From positions 62,001-126,000 of the forward strand of contig JAGWNF010000002.1 of the NCBI GenBank assembly GCA_028871455.1: 64,000 nucleotides of DNA. Reading direction: 5' to 3'. This DNA comes from Alphaproteobacteria bacterium. Its GTDB lineage: Bacteria; Pseudomonadota; Alphaproteobacteria; ATCC43930; CGMCC-115725. This document shows positions 43,882 to 52,026 of the stretch, piece after piece. The position numbers and the translations under genes are program-made. Within the stretch, counting starts at the first letter, position 1; each line of letters opens with the position of its first letter. The notes under the pieces were generated by a model. That model was given only the letters and a program-made list of their open reading frames with translations, ran no database searches and was not told the origin of the DNA.

Positions 43882-45226
43882 CCTCGGTCCCGGCGCCGGC
43901 CCACGATTTGCGCCAGGCGGGGATGCGATGGCGCATCTGGGCGAACTTGGTCACGTAAAAGATCACCTTGAAGATGAACAGGCGTCCACGGATCGGCGAA
44001 TCGCCGAAAATGTCGCCGGCAAGCAGCGACAGCACCGCCTCCTCGACGCGGAACCAGTTGCGCGGCGACATGAACAGGTTACGCATCGCCGGTTCGCGGA
44101 TGCGGTAGATGAACCAGGTGAACGCGCCGAATGCACGTCGCATCGCCGCGTCGTAGCGCCTGAGCACGGCCCGCGACCGCTGCGGCTCGTCCAGGCAGGT
44201 CTCGACCGCGTCGGCCGCCATGAACGCCGTCACCATGGCGAGATAGACGCCGGCCGAGAAAACCGGATCGAGGAAGGCGCAGGCATCGCCAACCAGGATG
44301 AAGCTTTTGCCGCTGGTCCGCGTCGTGCCGTAGGAATAGTTGCCGGTCGCCGTGACCGGCGTATCCAGCCGCGCATTCTTGAGCCGATCGGCGATCTCGG
44401 GACACGACGCGATCAAGCCCATGAAGAAGGTCGTGAGGTCGGTCGACCGAGTCTTGAAGACCGAGGACGGGCAGACCGCGCCGACGCTGGTCGCACCGTC
44501 GGCCAGCGGAATGAACCAGAACCAGCCGCGATCGAACCAGGCAATGGTGATGTTGCCCTCCGCCTTGCCCGGCAGGCGCCGGGCGCCGGTGAAGTGGCCG
44601 AAGACGGCGGCGGTGTCGTTCCGCCGGTTGCGCGTCTTGAATCCCAGCTGGTGCGCCAACAGCGTGTCGCGGCCCGACGCATCGACAACGAAACCGGCCC
44701 GCCACCGGCGCACGGCACCGTCCTCGGCGCGGGCCTCGATCCGCGGCTCGCCATCCGCGGGAAACTCGACATCGGTGACACGCCAGCCTTCGACGACCTC
44801 GGCGCCTTTGGCCGCGGCGTTCTGGAGTAGCGCGTGGTCGAAAGTCGAACGGCGGACCTGATAGGCGTGAGGGAAGCGCTTGTCCCAGGCGCGGGAGAAG
44901 TCGTAGGTGACGCTCTTGCCGTGAAAGGCCGAGACGAACTCGACGCCGTATTTGTGAATGGAGCCGCTTTCGATCGCGTCACGCACGCCGAGCCGGTCGA
45001 GCAGCGGCAGGTTGAGCGGCAGCAGCGATTCGCCGATGTGGAAGCGCGGATGTCGATCCTTGTCGACGAGCACGACGCGGCGGCCGCGCTCCGCGAGCAC
45101 CGTGGCGATGGTCGAGCCGGCGGGACCACCGCCGACAACGAGGACGTCGCAATGCGGCGTTTCCAGCTCTTGCCGCGATTCAGGTGCGCTCAAACCCTGC
45201 AAGGCCCTTTCCTTGTCGGCGGGCAA
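43871..45226 (-). CDS. FAD-dependent halogenase/oxygenase (PltA-like)
   Basis: A 451-residue flavoprotein. FAD binding is by VVGGGPAGSTIATVLAERG (residues about 31-49) and FILVGDACAFLDPVFSAGVY. It has IGESLLPLNLPLL and, at 235-240, WFWFIP, matching the WxWxIP motif of flavin-dependent halogenases; the whole layout resembles PltA-type phenol/pyrrole halogenases. Xanthomonadins, relatives of aryl polyenes, are brominated, so halogenation of the polyene head group is plausible. Hydroxylase or reductase function is the alternative. Start appears to be TTG 45226. Confidence 0.82.
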   Translation of the reverse strand: MPADKERALQGLSAPESRQELETPHCDVLVVGGGPAGSTIATVLAERGRRVVLVDKDRHPRFHIGESLLPLNLPLLDRLGVRDAIESGSIHKYGVEFVSAFHGKSVTYDFSRAWDKRFPHAYQVRRSTFDHALLQNAAAKGAEVVEGWRVTDVEFPADGEPRIEARAEDGAVRRWRAGFVVDASGRDTLLAHQLGFKTRNRRNDTAAVFGHFTGARRLPGKAEGNITIAWFDRGWFWFIPLADGATSVGAVCPSSVFKTRSTDLTTFFMGLIASCPEIADRLKNARLDTPVTATGNYSYGTTRTSGKSFILVGDACAFLDPVFSAGVYLAMVTAFMAADAVETCLDEPQRSRAVLRRYDAAMRRAFGAFTWFIYRIREPAMRNLFMSPRNWFRVEEAVLSLLAGDIFGDSPIRGRLFIFKVIFYVTKFAQMRHRIPAWRKSWAGAGTEVAG

Positions 45227-45286
45227 GCCGCAGAGTACGGCGGCTCTATTCCGAACGATGAGCTATTAAGCCATAGGCGCATCGTC

Positions 45287-46042
45287 ATGGCCACCCGTCA
45301 CGAGCGGTCGGTCTCGCCGCCACCGGCGCTGATCACCGGCTATTACGCCGATCCGGCGGCCCGGCTGAGCCATGCGCGTGACCTGTTCAACCGCACCGCG
45401 CGGCTCTACGACCCGGTCAACCGCTTGTTTTCACTGGGTTCGGGCGCGTGGTACCGCCGCCGTAGCTTGCGTCAGGCCGGGCTGCGGCCCGGCTTTCGGG
45501 TCGTCGACGTCGCGGTCGGCACCGGACTGCTTGCGCACGAAGTTCTCGCTCTGACGGGCGATCGTCGCGCCATAATCGGCATCGACGTCAGCGAGGCGAT
45601 GCTCGCCGTTGCCCAGAAGAATCTGCGGATTCCGCTCGTCCAGGGCGCCGCCGAGGCCTTGCCGCTGGCCGACGACATCGCCGATTTCGTGACCATGGGT
45701 TATGCGCTGCGCCACGTCGCGGATCTGGTGGCGACCTTTCGCGAAGCGCGGCGGGTGCTGCGGCCGAAGGGCACGCTCCTGCTGCTCGAGATCAGCACGC
45801 CGCGCCGGTGGCTGACCCGAATCCTGGCGTCCGGCTACATTGGCAGCCTGGTGCCGCTGCTGTCGCGGCTGATGACCCGCGATCCACGCGCCCGCGCGCT
45901 GCTGCGCTATCACTGGGAGACGATCATGAGCTCCGCGCCGCCGGAGACGATCATGCAGGCGATGCACGACAGCGGCTTCCGCGACGTCGAGTGCCGGACG
46001 GAGCTCGATCTCTTCCGCTGCTATATCGGCCGCAAGGCCTGA
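45287..46042 (+). CDS. Class I SAM methyltransferase (UbiE-like)
   Basis: A 251-residue methyltransferase. The SAM-binding core is RVVDVAVGTGLLAHEVL, followed by IIGIDVSEAMLAVAQKN, PLADDIADFVTMGYALRHV and VLRPKGTLLLLEIS. UbiE homology is clear, but aryl polyene clusters commonly hold a methyltransferase for the aromatic ring or hydroxyl, and the location divergent from the halogenase-like gene (60-base shared upstream region) argues for that role. ATG 45287 gives the natural N-terminus. Confidence 0.88.
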   Translation: MATRHERSVSPPPALITGYYADPAARLSHARDLFNRTARLYDPVNRLFSLGSGAWYRRRSLRQAGLRPGFRVVDVAVGTGLLAHEVLALTGDRRAIIGIDVSEAMLAVAQKNLRIPLVQGAAEALPLADDIADFVTMGYALRHVADLVATFREARRVLRPKGTLLLLEISTPRRWLTRILASGYIGSLVPLLSRLMTRDPRARALLRYHWETIMSSAPPETIMQAMHDSGFRDVECRTELDLFRCYIGRKA

Positions 46043-46081
46043 GCCGCAGAACCGACGCCCGCGTCGCCTCGGCCTCGTCGC

Positions 46082-46459
46082 CTACTTAACTGTCACCCAC
46101 AGATGCATCGTGGGGTGGATCGCGCATTGCACGTCGAATGTGCCGGAATGGTCGAACTCCAAATTCACCGACGTGCCGACCGGCTCTTCGCCGGAATCGA
46201 AATTCATCAACGGCGACTTGACGTAGACGTGGTGGGTAAAGCGATCGTTGTTGGTGATATGCAGCACGGTCCCGAGGGGAATCATGAGCTTGTCGGGATA
46301 GTAGTGCCGGTTGCGCTGCGTCACGTCGACGACCGCATGCGGCGCCCCGAGAGTTTTCCGCATGATATGGCTCAACGGAATCGCGAGCGCGACGAACGCC
46401 ACGAGGGCGGCTGCGGCGCCGATCCAATCTTCCTTGCGCAGGGGTATGCGAATCGCCAT
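46082..46459 (-). CDS. Membrane-anchored cupredoxin-like protein
   Basis: A 125-residue protein with one N-terminal membrane segment (WIGAAAALVAFVALAIPL) and a periplasmic cupredoxin domain. Candidate type 1 copper ligands are His76 or His77 (RFTHHVYVKS), Cys112, His115 and Met118 (QCAIHPTMHLWV). It could carry electrons or bind copper in the periplasm. Its tail-to-tail position with the methyltransferase gene does not indicate its partner. No redox enzyme lies close by. Confidence 0.88.
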   Translation of the reverse strand: MAIRIPLRKEDWIGAAAALVAFVALAIPLSHIMRKTLGAPHAVVDVTQRNRHYYPDKLMIPLGTVLHITNNDRFTHHVYVKSPLMNFDSGEEPVGTSVNLEFDHSGTFDVQCAIHPTMHLWVTVK

Positions 46460-46734
46460 CCGGTTGTCGTGGCCACATCACGGTGACAAGGCATGCGCCA
46501 AAACGGCTCAAGTTCCGCCTGCAGGCGCGGCGCCAAGGCGACATTGGGCCGACAGCGTTTGGCAAAGGATTAAATAGGCCGCCGTTTTTCTTAAGGCTTG
46601 CGATTAAATTTCTGAAATCTGGCGGTACTTCGGCAGCTGGTGCGATGACGCTTCTGTCCGTCGCGGCCGTGGGCGGACCAAACCCGAAAATTTTCGCCAT
46701 ATTGGCGGCGATCCGGCGCCAACCAACCGGCCGC

Positions 46735-47772
46735 CTATCGCTTCAGATGCACCAGTTTATTCGCATGCAGTGATTCCTCGTCGACCGCGCGCGGCGCCGG
46801 TCTTTGCGCAGCGGGCGCAGCGACCGCGCCGTCCAGGCGCTGGGCGCTGCCGGCGCGTGATTCCCTGAACACCGGCGTTTCGAGCAGCTCGACGATCCGT
46901 GCCGCTGGGACCACGACACCGATACCCGAAGGGATGGTGCTGCCCCGGCCCCCGGATGCGGCCCAAACCTCGCTGGGCGGAACGTCCCACGGTGCCTGAA
47001 AAACGCCGAGCACGAGGAGATCGCTGCGCGCGATTGTGGCGTTCAACCGCCGATCGGCCGATTGCAGCTCTCGCACGTCCAGGCACGGGCGGACAAAGAC
47101 GGGTGAGCCACTCAAGCCCGTCGCACCAAGGAATTCCACGAGATAGGCCGCGATGCGCTTGGGCGGCAGCCATTGCTCGTCGTCCCAATTCCGAACCGGG
47201 GTCGTCGCGCCATCCGGCAGCCGAGCGATGCTTCCGGTGTGGACGAGCGCAAGGTTGTGTTTGGTGTCGTGGAGCACGCGGCGGAGATCGACGGTGTAGC
47301 AAATATCGCCGATTCCGACACATCCGGCCGTCTGCCATTCTTCGGCATGAAGCGCGGTTTGCGGGAGATACCGGCAATCGCTTGCGGGCGGCAGTCGATC
47401 GCGCTCGAACGACACGGCCGCCAAGTCGACGTTCTCGTCAGGATGAACAACCCATCGGGCATCGGCGATCTCGATGCTTGCCGCCGTGCCGTCGCTCTGG
47501 TTCAGACGAATCATGAAGCTGGCACGGTCGAGCGGCTTGGCGGCGTAAGCCGCCGTGACCGACGCAACGTGCCGGGCGGTCACCAGATAGCCATGATTTC
47601 GGTAGGTCACGAAAAAGCCCGTGCCAACGACGCGGATTTCGTCCTGGTCGTCCGCACATCCGACGAACACGACGCACTTGCTGACGTCGTTCTGAATGCG
47701 CACCGCAACCCTCGCAGCGCCGCGGGAGGCGCCAATCCGCCGGTTCCGATCCGACGGTGGAGATGTAGGCAT
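46735..47772 (-). CDS. Trypsin-like serine protease-fold protein
   Basis: A 345-residue protein with a chymotrypsin-type triad pattern: His68 (GYLVTARHVASV), Asp116 (PDENVDLAAVSFE) and Ser223 (GATGLSGSPVFV). No signal peptide is visible in this form, so it may act in the cytoplasm or use a start further up (ATG 47841 or 47847). The region after Ser223 includes LVLGVFQAPWDVPPSE and GIGVVVPAARIVELL, as in HtrA-like folds, but no PDZ domain follows. The last 50 residues are Ala/Pro/Arg-rich. The substrate is unknown. Confidence 0.75.
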   Translation of the reverse strand: MPTSPPSDRNRRIGASRGAARVAVRIQNDVSKCVVFVGCADDQDEIRVVGTGFFVTYRNHGYLVTARHVASVTAAYAAKPLDRASFMIRLNQSDGTAASIEIADARWVVHPDENVDLAAVSFERDRLPPASDCRYLPQTALHAEEWQTAGCVGIGDICYTVDLRRVLHDTKHNLALVHTGSIARLPDGATTPVRNWDDEQWLPPKRIAAYLVEFLGATGLSGSPVFVRPCLDVRELQSADRRLNATIARSDLLVLGVFQAPWDVPPSEVWAASGGRGSTIPSGIGVVVPAARIVELLETPVFRESRAGSAQRLDGAVAAPAAQRPAPRAVDEESLHANKLVHLKR

Positions 47773-48036
47773 GCCGGCGGCGAATACCAAGGTCCGCGCG
47801 CTTTGGCCACATCCTGGCGCTCGCCATTCCGGCGGTGACATCGACATGCAATTTTGATCATCGGAGCGGCTCGCGACGCGTGGCACCGATTCCTTCATAC
47901 TTCCTTGACCATGCGCGACGCGGACGCTGCCCCCCAAGGCCGCTCTGGCGCGCGCTCGATAAAATTGTCGGCAATTTTGTCTGGTTAACGCGGCGATCTG
48001 CCGGATTTGCGCGCGTAAGATGAGCCGCGCGCCGGC

Positions 48037-49389
48037 ATGCAACCGGCGCGACGAGGGTTCGTCCTGACGAGCGTTTCCATCATGCAGGCTGTCGAGCGAC
48101 CGCTTCACGAGCTTACCGACGCACCGGCGCCGCTGGTTCGTCTGTCGGCCGATGCCGCCTACGACTGCGCGATGAACCTGGTGTTTATCGGCATGTTCCT
48201 CGCCCTTTGCGGGCTCGAAGTGGCGAAGCGGCTCTATCTCGGCGGCAGCGTGATCTGGACTCTGCATTCCGCGGGCTTTCGGACCAACGCGCCGCTCATG
48301 GTACTGTTTGTCGTCCACTGGCGGCGTGCCGGCGGCGGCGCCGAACGCTTCGGACTGATCGCCGCGGCGCTGGCGGTCACCGCCGTCTTCGCGACCATTT
48401 TTGCCGGTAGTTTCGCCTCGCACCTGTCGCTCGTCGGTCTCGCGCTGGTTCATGCCAGCATCCTGGTCAATGTCGGTTGTATGATCCGCGAGCGCGGCAT
48501 ATCGCCGGAGCGGCTCCGCGCCATGCGTGATGCGTGGTTCGTGCCCATGGTGGTGCTGCTGTCGACGCCGATGATCGATCTCTCGTCCAGCTTCGGCCCG
48601 TTGCGCGATGCCAATATCTTTCTCTTCGAGGGGCTGCTCGGCATTCGTCCGGAGGCGGCGGTCCACCTGCTAATCGCGGCAGTTCCGTCGGGCCATGCCG
48701 CGATGGAATGGATTTATGGCGCGACCGCGGCCGTGTTCGCGGTTCCGCTCCTGACGAGGCGGGCACGAAGCAATCCACTCACACTGGCGATGGTCGGCGT
48801 CGGTCTCTTCGGCTACGGCTGCTACATGCTGTGTCCTGCGGTCGGTACGTTTATCGCCGGCTACGACCGCTCGCTCTGGCCGGCGGCGCCCATCGGCCCA
48901 TTGAATTTCGATGTTCCGGGTGTCTTCGCCGGCGTGCCGCGCAACTGCGTCCCGTCGATCCATGCCGCCTGCGCCTATCTTCTCATTTTCAACGCCTGGC
49001 GCTTCGCGCCCCGCCTCAGGCGTGCGCTGGTCGTGTTCGGCATGTTGACGTTGCTGTCGGCGATCGAGATCGGATTGCATTGGGCGGCGGATTTGCTGGT
49101 CGCGCTGCCCTTCACCTTCGCGACCATGGCGCTGACGGAGACCGAACCAGGCCTCGTCTTCCGCATCCGCGCGCCGATTATCGCGGCGGGTTATGGTCTC
49201 ACCTTCGCCTGGGCGCTGGCTCTGCGGGGCGACTGGCTTTGGCGCACGCATTCGAGCGCGCTGGCCTGGAGTGCCGTCGCGCTGACGCTGGCCGCGAGCG
49301 TGCTGCTGAAGTGGCGTCTCGATTATGCGCTGGGTCGCCGGTCCGCGCTGTTCAAGTCGGCGGCGCCGGTGACAGCCGCGACCGCCTGA
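48037..49389 (+). CDS. PAP2-superfamily polytopic membrane protein
   Basis: A protein of about 450 residues with ten or so hydrophobic segments. The C-terminal half carries a PAP2-type phosphatase/transferase pattern: VPRNCVPSIHAACAYLL (PSxH) followed by IEIGLHWAADLLVALPF (His, Asp). This arrangement resembles inositol-phosphoryl-transferase (Aur1/Ipt1) or lipid phosphatase families. The substrate is probably a lipid phosphate. Starts at ATG 48037 or 48082 cannot be told apart. Its 3' end overlaps a small minus-strand gene by 38 bases. Confidence 0.8.
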   Translation: MQPARRGFVLTSVSIMQAVERPLHELTDAPAPLVRLSADAAYDCAMNLVFIGMFLALCGLEVAKRLYLGGSVIWTLHSAGFRTNAPLMVLFVVHWRRAGGGAERFGLIAAALAVTAVFATIFAGSFASHLSLVGLALVHASILVNVGCMIRERGISPERLRAMRDAWFVPMVVLLSTPMIDLSSSFGPLRDANIFLFEGLLGIRPEAAVHLLIAAVPSGHAAMEWIYGATAAVFAVPLLTRRARSNPLTLAMVGVGLFGYGCYMLCPAVGTFIAGYDRSLWPAAPIGPLNFDVPGVFAGVPRNCVPSIHAACAYLLIFNAWRFAPRLRRALVVFGMLTLLSAIEIGLHWAADLLVALPFTFATMALTETEPGLVFRIRAPIIAAGYGLTFAWALALRGDWLWRTHSSALAWSAVALTLAASVLLKWRLDYALGRRSALFKSAAPVTAATA

Positions 49390-49561
49390 GTTTGCGCCGA
49401 CGGTCTGCGGTGATCGCCAGCGGGTCACTCGCCGGAAATGTCCCTTCGAGCGCCGCGTCAAGCAATTCGTCGAGATGATGCCGTGTTGCCGATGACGCGG
49501 CCTCGCGCGCTTGTGGCTTGGGCGGTACGCGCGGTCGTGGGTCAGTGGACGGTTTGGGCAT
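49352..49561 (-). CDS. Small FPASD-motif protein
   Basis: A 69-residue protein. Its core, LDELLDAALEGTFPASDPLA, is the signature of a small alphaproteobacterial family (LDEALEExFPASDPxA) of unknown function. The N-terminus is Pro/Arg-rich and the C-terminus basic. ATG 49561. The gene overlaps the tail of the PAP2-type gene. A second, more divergent member seems to lie at 51755. Confidence 0.75.
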   Translation of the reverse strand: MPKPSTDPRPRVPPKPQAREAASSATRHHLDELLDAALEGTFPASDPLAITADRRRKLRRSRLSPAPPT

Positions 49562-49610
49562 CTCGATTTCCGTGGCCTTTCGGGTCGCGTCGTCGGATCG
49601 CGGCCGATCG

Positions 49611-49769
49611 CTATTCAGGCTCCTCGATCATCGGGGGCTCGGGAAGCTCGCCCCACTCGTTGCCCGTGCCGCCACAATAAGGGCAGCCGACAGATTGACT
49701 ATCTTCGTATGGCACCAAGCCCGTGCCGTTGCAATGCGGGCACGGCCTTCCGGTCCAGCCATCGGTCAT
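49611..49769 (-). CDS. 52-residue zinc-ribbon protein with two CxxCxGTG motifs
   Basis: A short frame on the minus strand from ATG 49769 (MTDGWTGRPCPHCNGTG) with a second motif CPYCGGTG and an acidic tail (PEPPMIEEPE). Two CxxCxGTG knuckles, as in DnaJ zinc fingers, make a zinc-binding mini-protein likely. It may bind a partner or nucleic acid. Well-spaced cysteines over such a short frame are unlikely by chance. Confidence 0.65.
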   Translation of the reverse strand: MTDGWTGRPCPHCNGTGLVPYEDSQSVGCPYCGGTGNEWGELPEPPMIEEPE

Positions 49770-49885
49770 CGGCGTCGCCCATCAAAGTGAGCAGGCAATT
49801 CTACCGCTGCGAGCCGCGTACCTGAAGCCCGCTTTGCACGTCAATCAAGAGGCCGCCCCGCCATCATTGCCGCAATTTCGTTGCG

Positions 49886-50779
49886 ATGTTAGCGTCCTTC
49901 ATCGGCGGGAGAACGCCGTCATCTCGGGGGGCGAAAGTTAAGGGGAAATCCTTTCGGCGTGCCATTCGGCGGGTGTTTGGCGCGCCGGCGCTAGCGGCGT
50001 TTTTGTGCGTCAGTTTGCTCCTCCCGTCTTCCGGCCGGGCGGATGGCCCGGCGGTGTCAGCCGTAAACGGCAAGGTGTCGGCGGCGGCCGGCGATATCGG
50101 CGGTCACGGCGGCGTATTGGGCGCCGGCAGCGTCAGCGTGCCGCTCGCCTACAGTTTTGGCGCGCAATTCGATGCCGCCGGCGGCGGCGCGAACGGCCGG
50201 GGTCTATGGGGCGTGGCCGGCCAGGGCTTCTGGCGCGACCCGGCCGTCGGCCTCGTCGGCGGCCTCGTCGTCCACGCGGCGCGGGGCATCGCCGCCGGCT
50301 CGAACGCGACGGCGAAGGGCACTTACGTCAACCGTTACGGCGTTGAAGCCGAGGACTATCTCGGCCGCTTCACGCCATCGCTCGCCGCGGGCTATCAGGA
50401 CGGCAATCTGCTTCGCAAGCCCGGCGGCTTCGCCGTTCTCGAACTCGGGTGGTACCCGGTGGACGACTTGGAACTTGCGGGCGGCGGCGACCTCAATTCG
50501 GCGCATTCAAGCGTGCTGCTGGGCGGCGAATGGCAGCCCGGTCTCGCGGCGCTGCCCGGCCTGACCGGCTTCGTCATGGCCGCATTGTCGGGCCAGCGCG
50601 ATAGCTACGCGCTCGTCGGCGTGCGCCTGTATTTCGGCCCGGTGAAACCGCTGATCCGGCGCCATCGCGAAGACGACCCTGATAGTCCGATTCCTGACAC
50701 GCTCAACTCGGCGTACTCCGTCACTGTCACGACGTCAGGTACGGGGGGTGGCGGTGGCGGAGGGTGTGGGGGTTGTTAG
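49886..50779 (+). CDS. Exported beta-barrel-like protein with Gly/Cys tail
   Basis: A 297-residue protein with a long signal peptide (FGAPALAAFLCVSLLLPSSGRA, about residues 30-53). The mature part is Gly-rich with alternating patterns typical of outer-membrane beta strands (GVLGAGSVSVPLAYSFGAQF, GFVMAALSGQRDSYALVGVR, LYFGPVKPLIRRHRE). The C-terminus is odd: SVTVTTSGTGGGGGGGCGGC. I do not recognise a defined family. The next gene begins 3 bases later, suggesting an operon. No Shine-Dalgarno is clear at ATG 49886. Confidence 0.65.
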   Translation: MLASFIGGRTPSSRGAKVKGKSFRRAIRRVFGAPALAAFLCVSLLLPSSGRADGPAVSAVNGKVSAAAGDIGGHGGVLGAGSVSVPLAYSFGAQFDAAGGGANGRGLWGVAGQGFWRDPAVGLVGGLVVHAARGIAAGSNATAKGTYVNRYGVEAEDYLGRFTPSLAAGYQDGNLLRKPGGFAVLELGWYPVDDLELAGGGDLNSAHSSVLLGGEWQPGLAALPGLTGFVMAALSGQRDSYALVGVRLYFGPVKPLIRRHREDDPDSPIPDTLNSAYSVTVTTSGTGGGGGGGCGGC

Positions 50780-50782
50780 GAG

Positions 50783-51181
50783 GTGCGGCTAGCTCAAACG
50801 TTTAAGTGCATCATGGCGGCGGTCGGGCTGCGTGAGCTGACGAGCGTCGTTCTGCGCCAGGAACGTACCCCAACCGACCGGCGCTCATTCACAGCGCGCC
50901 TCGGACCGGAGGGCGATTTGATCATCGAAGGTCAGGATCTCGGAAAAGGCATCGAGTCGCTTTCCAGCTTCCGCGAGTACGAGTGGAGTTTGACGGTCGC
51001 GACGGCCGATATCCCAAAACTCCTGGCCGCGTTGAAGGACGGTCAAGGTCCGTTCGGCGCCGCACGGGGCGTCTTACGCGCGTTGCAGCGTCGGTTCTCC
51101 GGCAGCAAAGCGAGCGAGCTCGAGCCCTTTCTCAAGGAGCAGGGAATACCCTACTCGTTTTGGAATCGGATCGGCGACTGA
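50783..51181 (+). CDS. Hypothetical protein paired with the Gly/Cys-tail protein
   Basis: A 132-residue soluble protein beginning at GTG 50783 (or ATG 50813). It has a strand-rich first half (EGDLIIEGQDLGKGIESLSS, REYEWSLTVATADIPKLL) and a helical end (ELEPFLKEQGIPYSFWNRIG). The ending resembles small bacterial hypothetical proteins I have seen with a GIPYxFWxRxGD end; no function is known to me. It is 3 bases after the preceding gene, preceded by GGAGG, and so is probably co-translated with it. Confidence 0.65.
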   Translation: MRLAQTFKCIMAAVGLRELTSVVLRQERTPTDRRSFTARLGPEGDLIIEGQDLGKGIESLSSFREYEWSLTVATADIPKLLAALKDGQGPFGAARGVLRALQRRFSGSKASELEPFLKEQGIPYSFWNRIGD

Positions 51182-51432
51182 CCGGGCATTTTTACACCAC
51201 TTGCGGCGGTTATGTTCCCAGAGTCATGTCGAAGAGGTGGCGCAGTCGGGCGATGACCGAGGGCAGGTCGCCGCCTAACTGGGCGCGCTATCGTGGGCAG
51301 ATCGTCGGGGAAACCTAACCGTCAGTGACGAAGGGGCCGCTCGGCTAACGGCCTTCCTGCACGCGTCGCGCGACGAGGGGCACTGTGCCGAAGGTTCTAT
51401 TCATGTGAGCCAGATGGGCATGCAAGGCCATG

Positions 51433-51591
51433 TCAGATAAATCTGATCCCGAACGCCCAAACAATTAGGCCGGCAAGAAAAATGCTCGCACCCCACGGCT
51501 CAAGGCGCCCGCGCTGCGCCGGATAAATCCTGGCGCTGAATACGAGCGCGATCCCCACGACCATAACGACGATTCCCGCGATGCGCAGCAT
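51433..51591 (-). CDS. 52-residue two-segment membrane protein
   Basis: A minus-strand frame from ATG 51591 with GGGGA 6 bases upstream. The product has two hydrophobic segments (MLRIAGIVVMVVGIALVFSA and ASIFLAGLIVWAFGIRF) joined by a basic loop (RIYPAQRGRLEPW). This is a convincing small hairpin membrane protein. No family recognised. Confidence 0.6.
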   Translation of the reverse strand: MLRIAGIVVMVVGIALVFSARIYPAQRGRLEPWGASIFLAGLIVWAFGIRFI

Positions 51592-51754
51592 GACCGTCCC
51601 CGGAATAGTTCGCCGAGTCCAGAAAAGAGCGCCGACGTGTGGCCGGCAACAAAAGAAGTACTAAAAAGGCGGGTTCGCGAATAGGTTATTTGGCGCGCCC
51701 CACGAGGTATACGTCAACCACAATTGGCAGCATCCGTAACGCCGATTCAACGAA

Positions 51755-51940
51755 TTGCACGACGAAGCATTTGAGAAAGCGTTCCCAGCGAGCGATCTAC
51801 CAACCAGCACAGTAGACGGTCAGCGGCCATCAACGCCCGAGTGGTGTATCGCAGTCTCAATGTCGTGGGCGTCGCCGGGTGCGACCACGTGCGGGGCGAC
51901 CGAACCAGACGAGCACCAGAACCACCGCGGTGACCAGTAA
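51755..51940 (+). CDS. Possible second FPASD-motif small protein (divergent)
   Basis: A 61-residue frame from TTG 51755 with LHDEAFEKAFPASDLPTSTV near the start, matching the FPASD core of the 49352-49561 product. The C-terminal part (about residues 28-61) does not look conserved and is antisense to a small membrane-protein frame, so the gene may be decayed. Confidence 0.4.
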   Translation: MHDEAFEKAFPASDLPTSTVDGQRPSTPEWCIAVSMSWASPGATTCGATEPDEHQNHRGDQ

Positions 51941-51958
51941 AGCGAACGTCACTAACAC
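51857..51958 (-). CDS. 33-residue single-pass membrane peptide
   Basis: A short frame from GTG 51958 with GGGAG 6 bases upstream. It encodes one strongly hydrophobic helix (MLVTFALLVTAVVLVLVWFG) and an Arg-rich tail (RPARGRTRRRPRH). Hydrophobic core, positive tail and ribosome site fit a real membrane micro-protein, though length is short. Confidence 0.45.
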   Translation of the reverse strand: MLVTFALLVTAVVLVLVWFGRPARGRTRRRPRH

Positions 51959-52026
51959 GTTGATCTCCCGGCCCGATCACGCCTCACAACGATGGCAGCG
52001 GCACGCCATGGGGTCGAGATCGGCGC

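Noticed and set aside
44834-45286. Upstream extension of the methyltransferase frame
   Set aside because: It runs antisense through the halogenase-like gene and lacks methyltransferase features.
47773-48666. Long N-terminal extension of the trypsin-like protein
   Set aside because: Most of it is antisense to the PAP2-type gene and compositionally a shadow frame.
51182-51432. Short frames such as one around 51224-51318
   Set aside because: No ribosome site, no hydrophobic or domain pattern; treated as non-coding.
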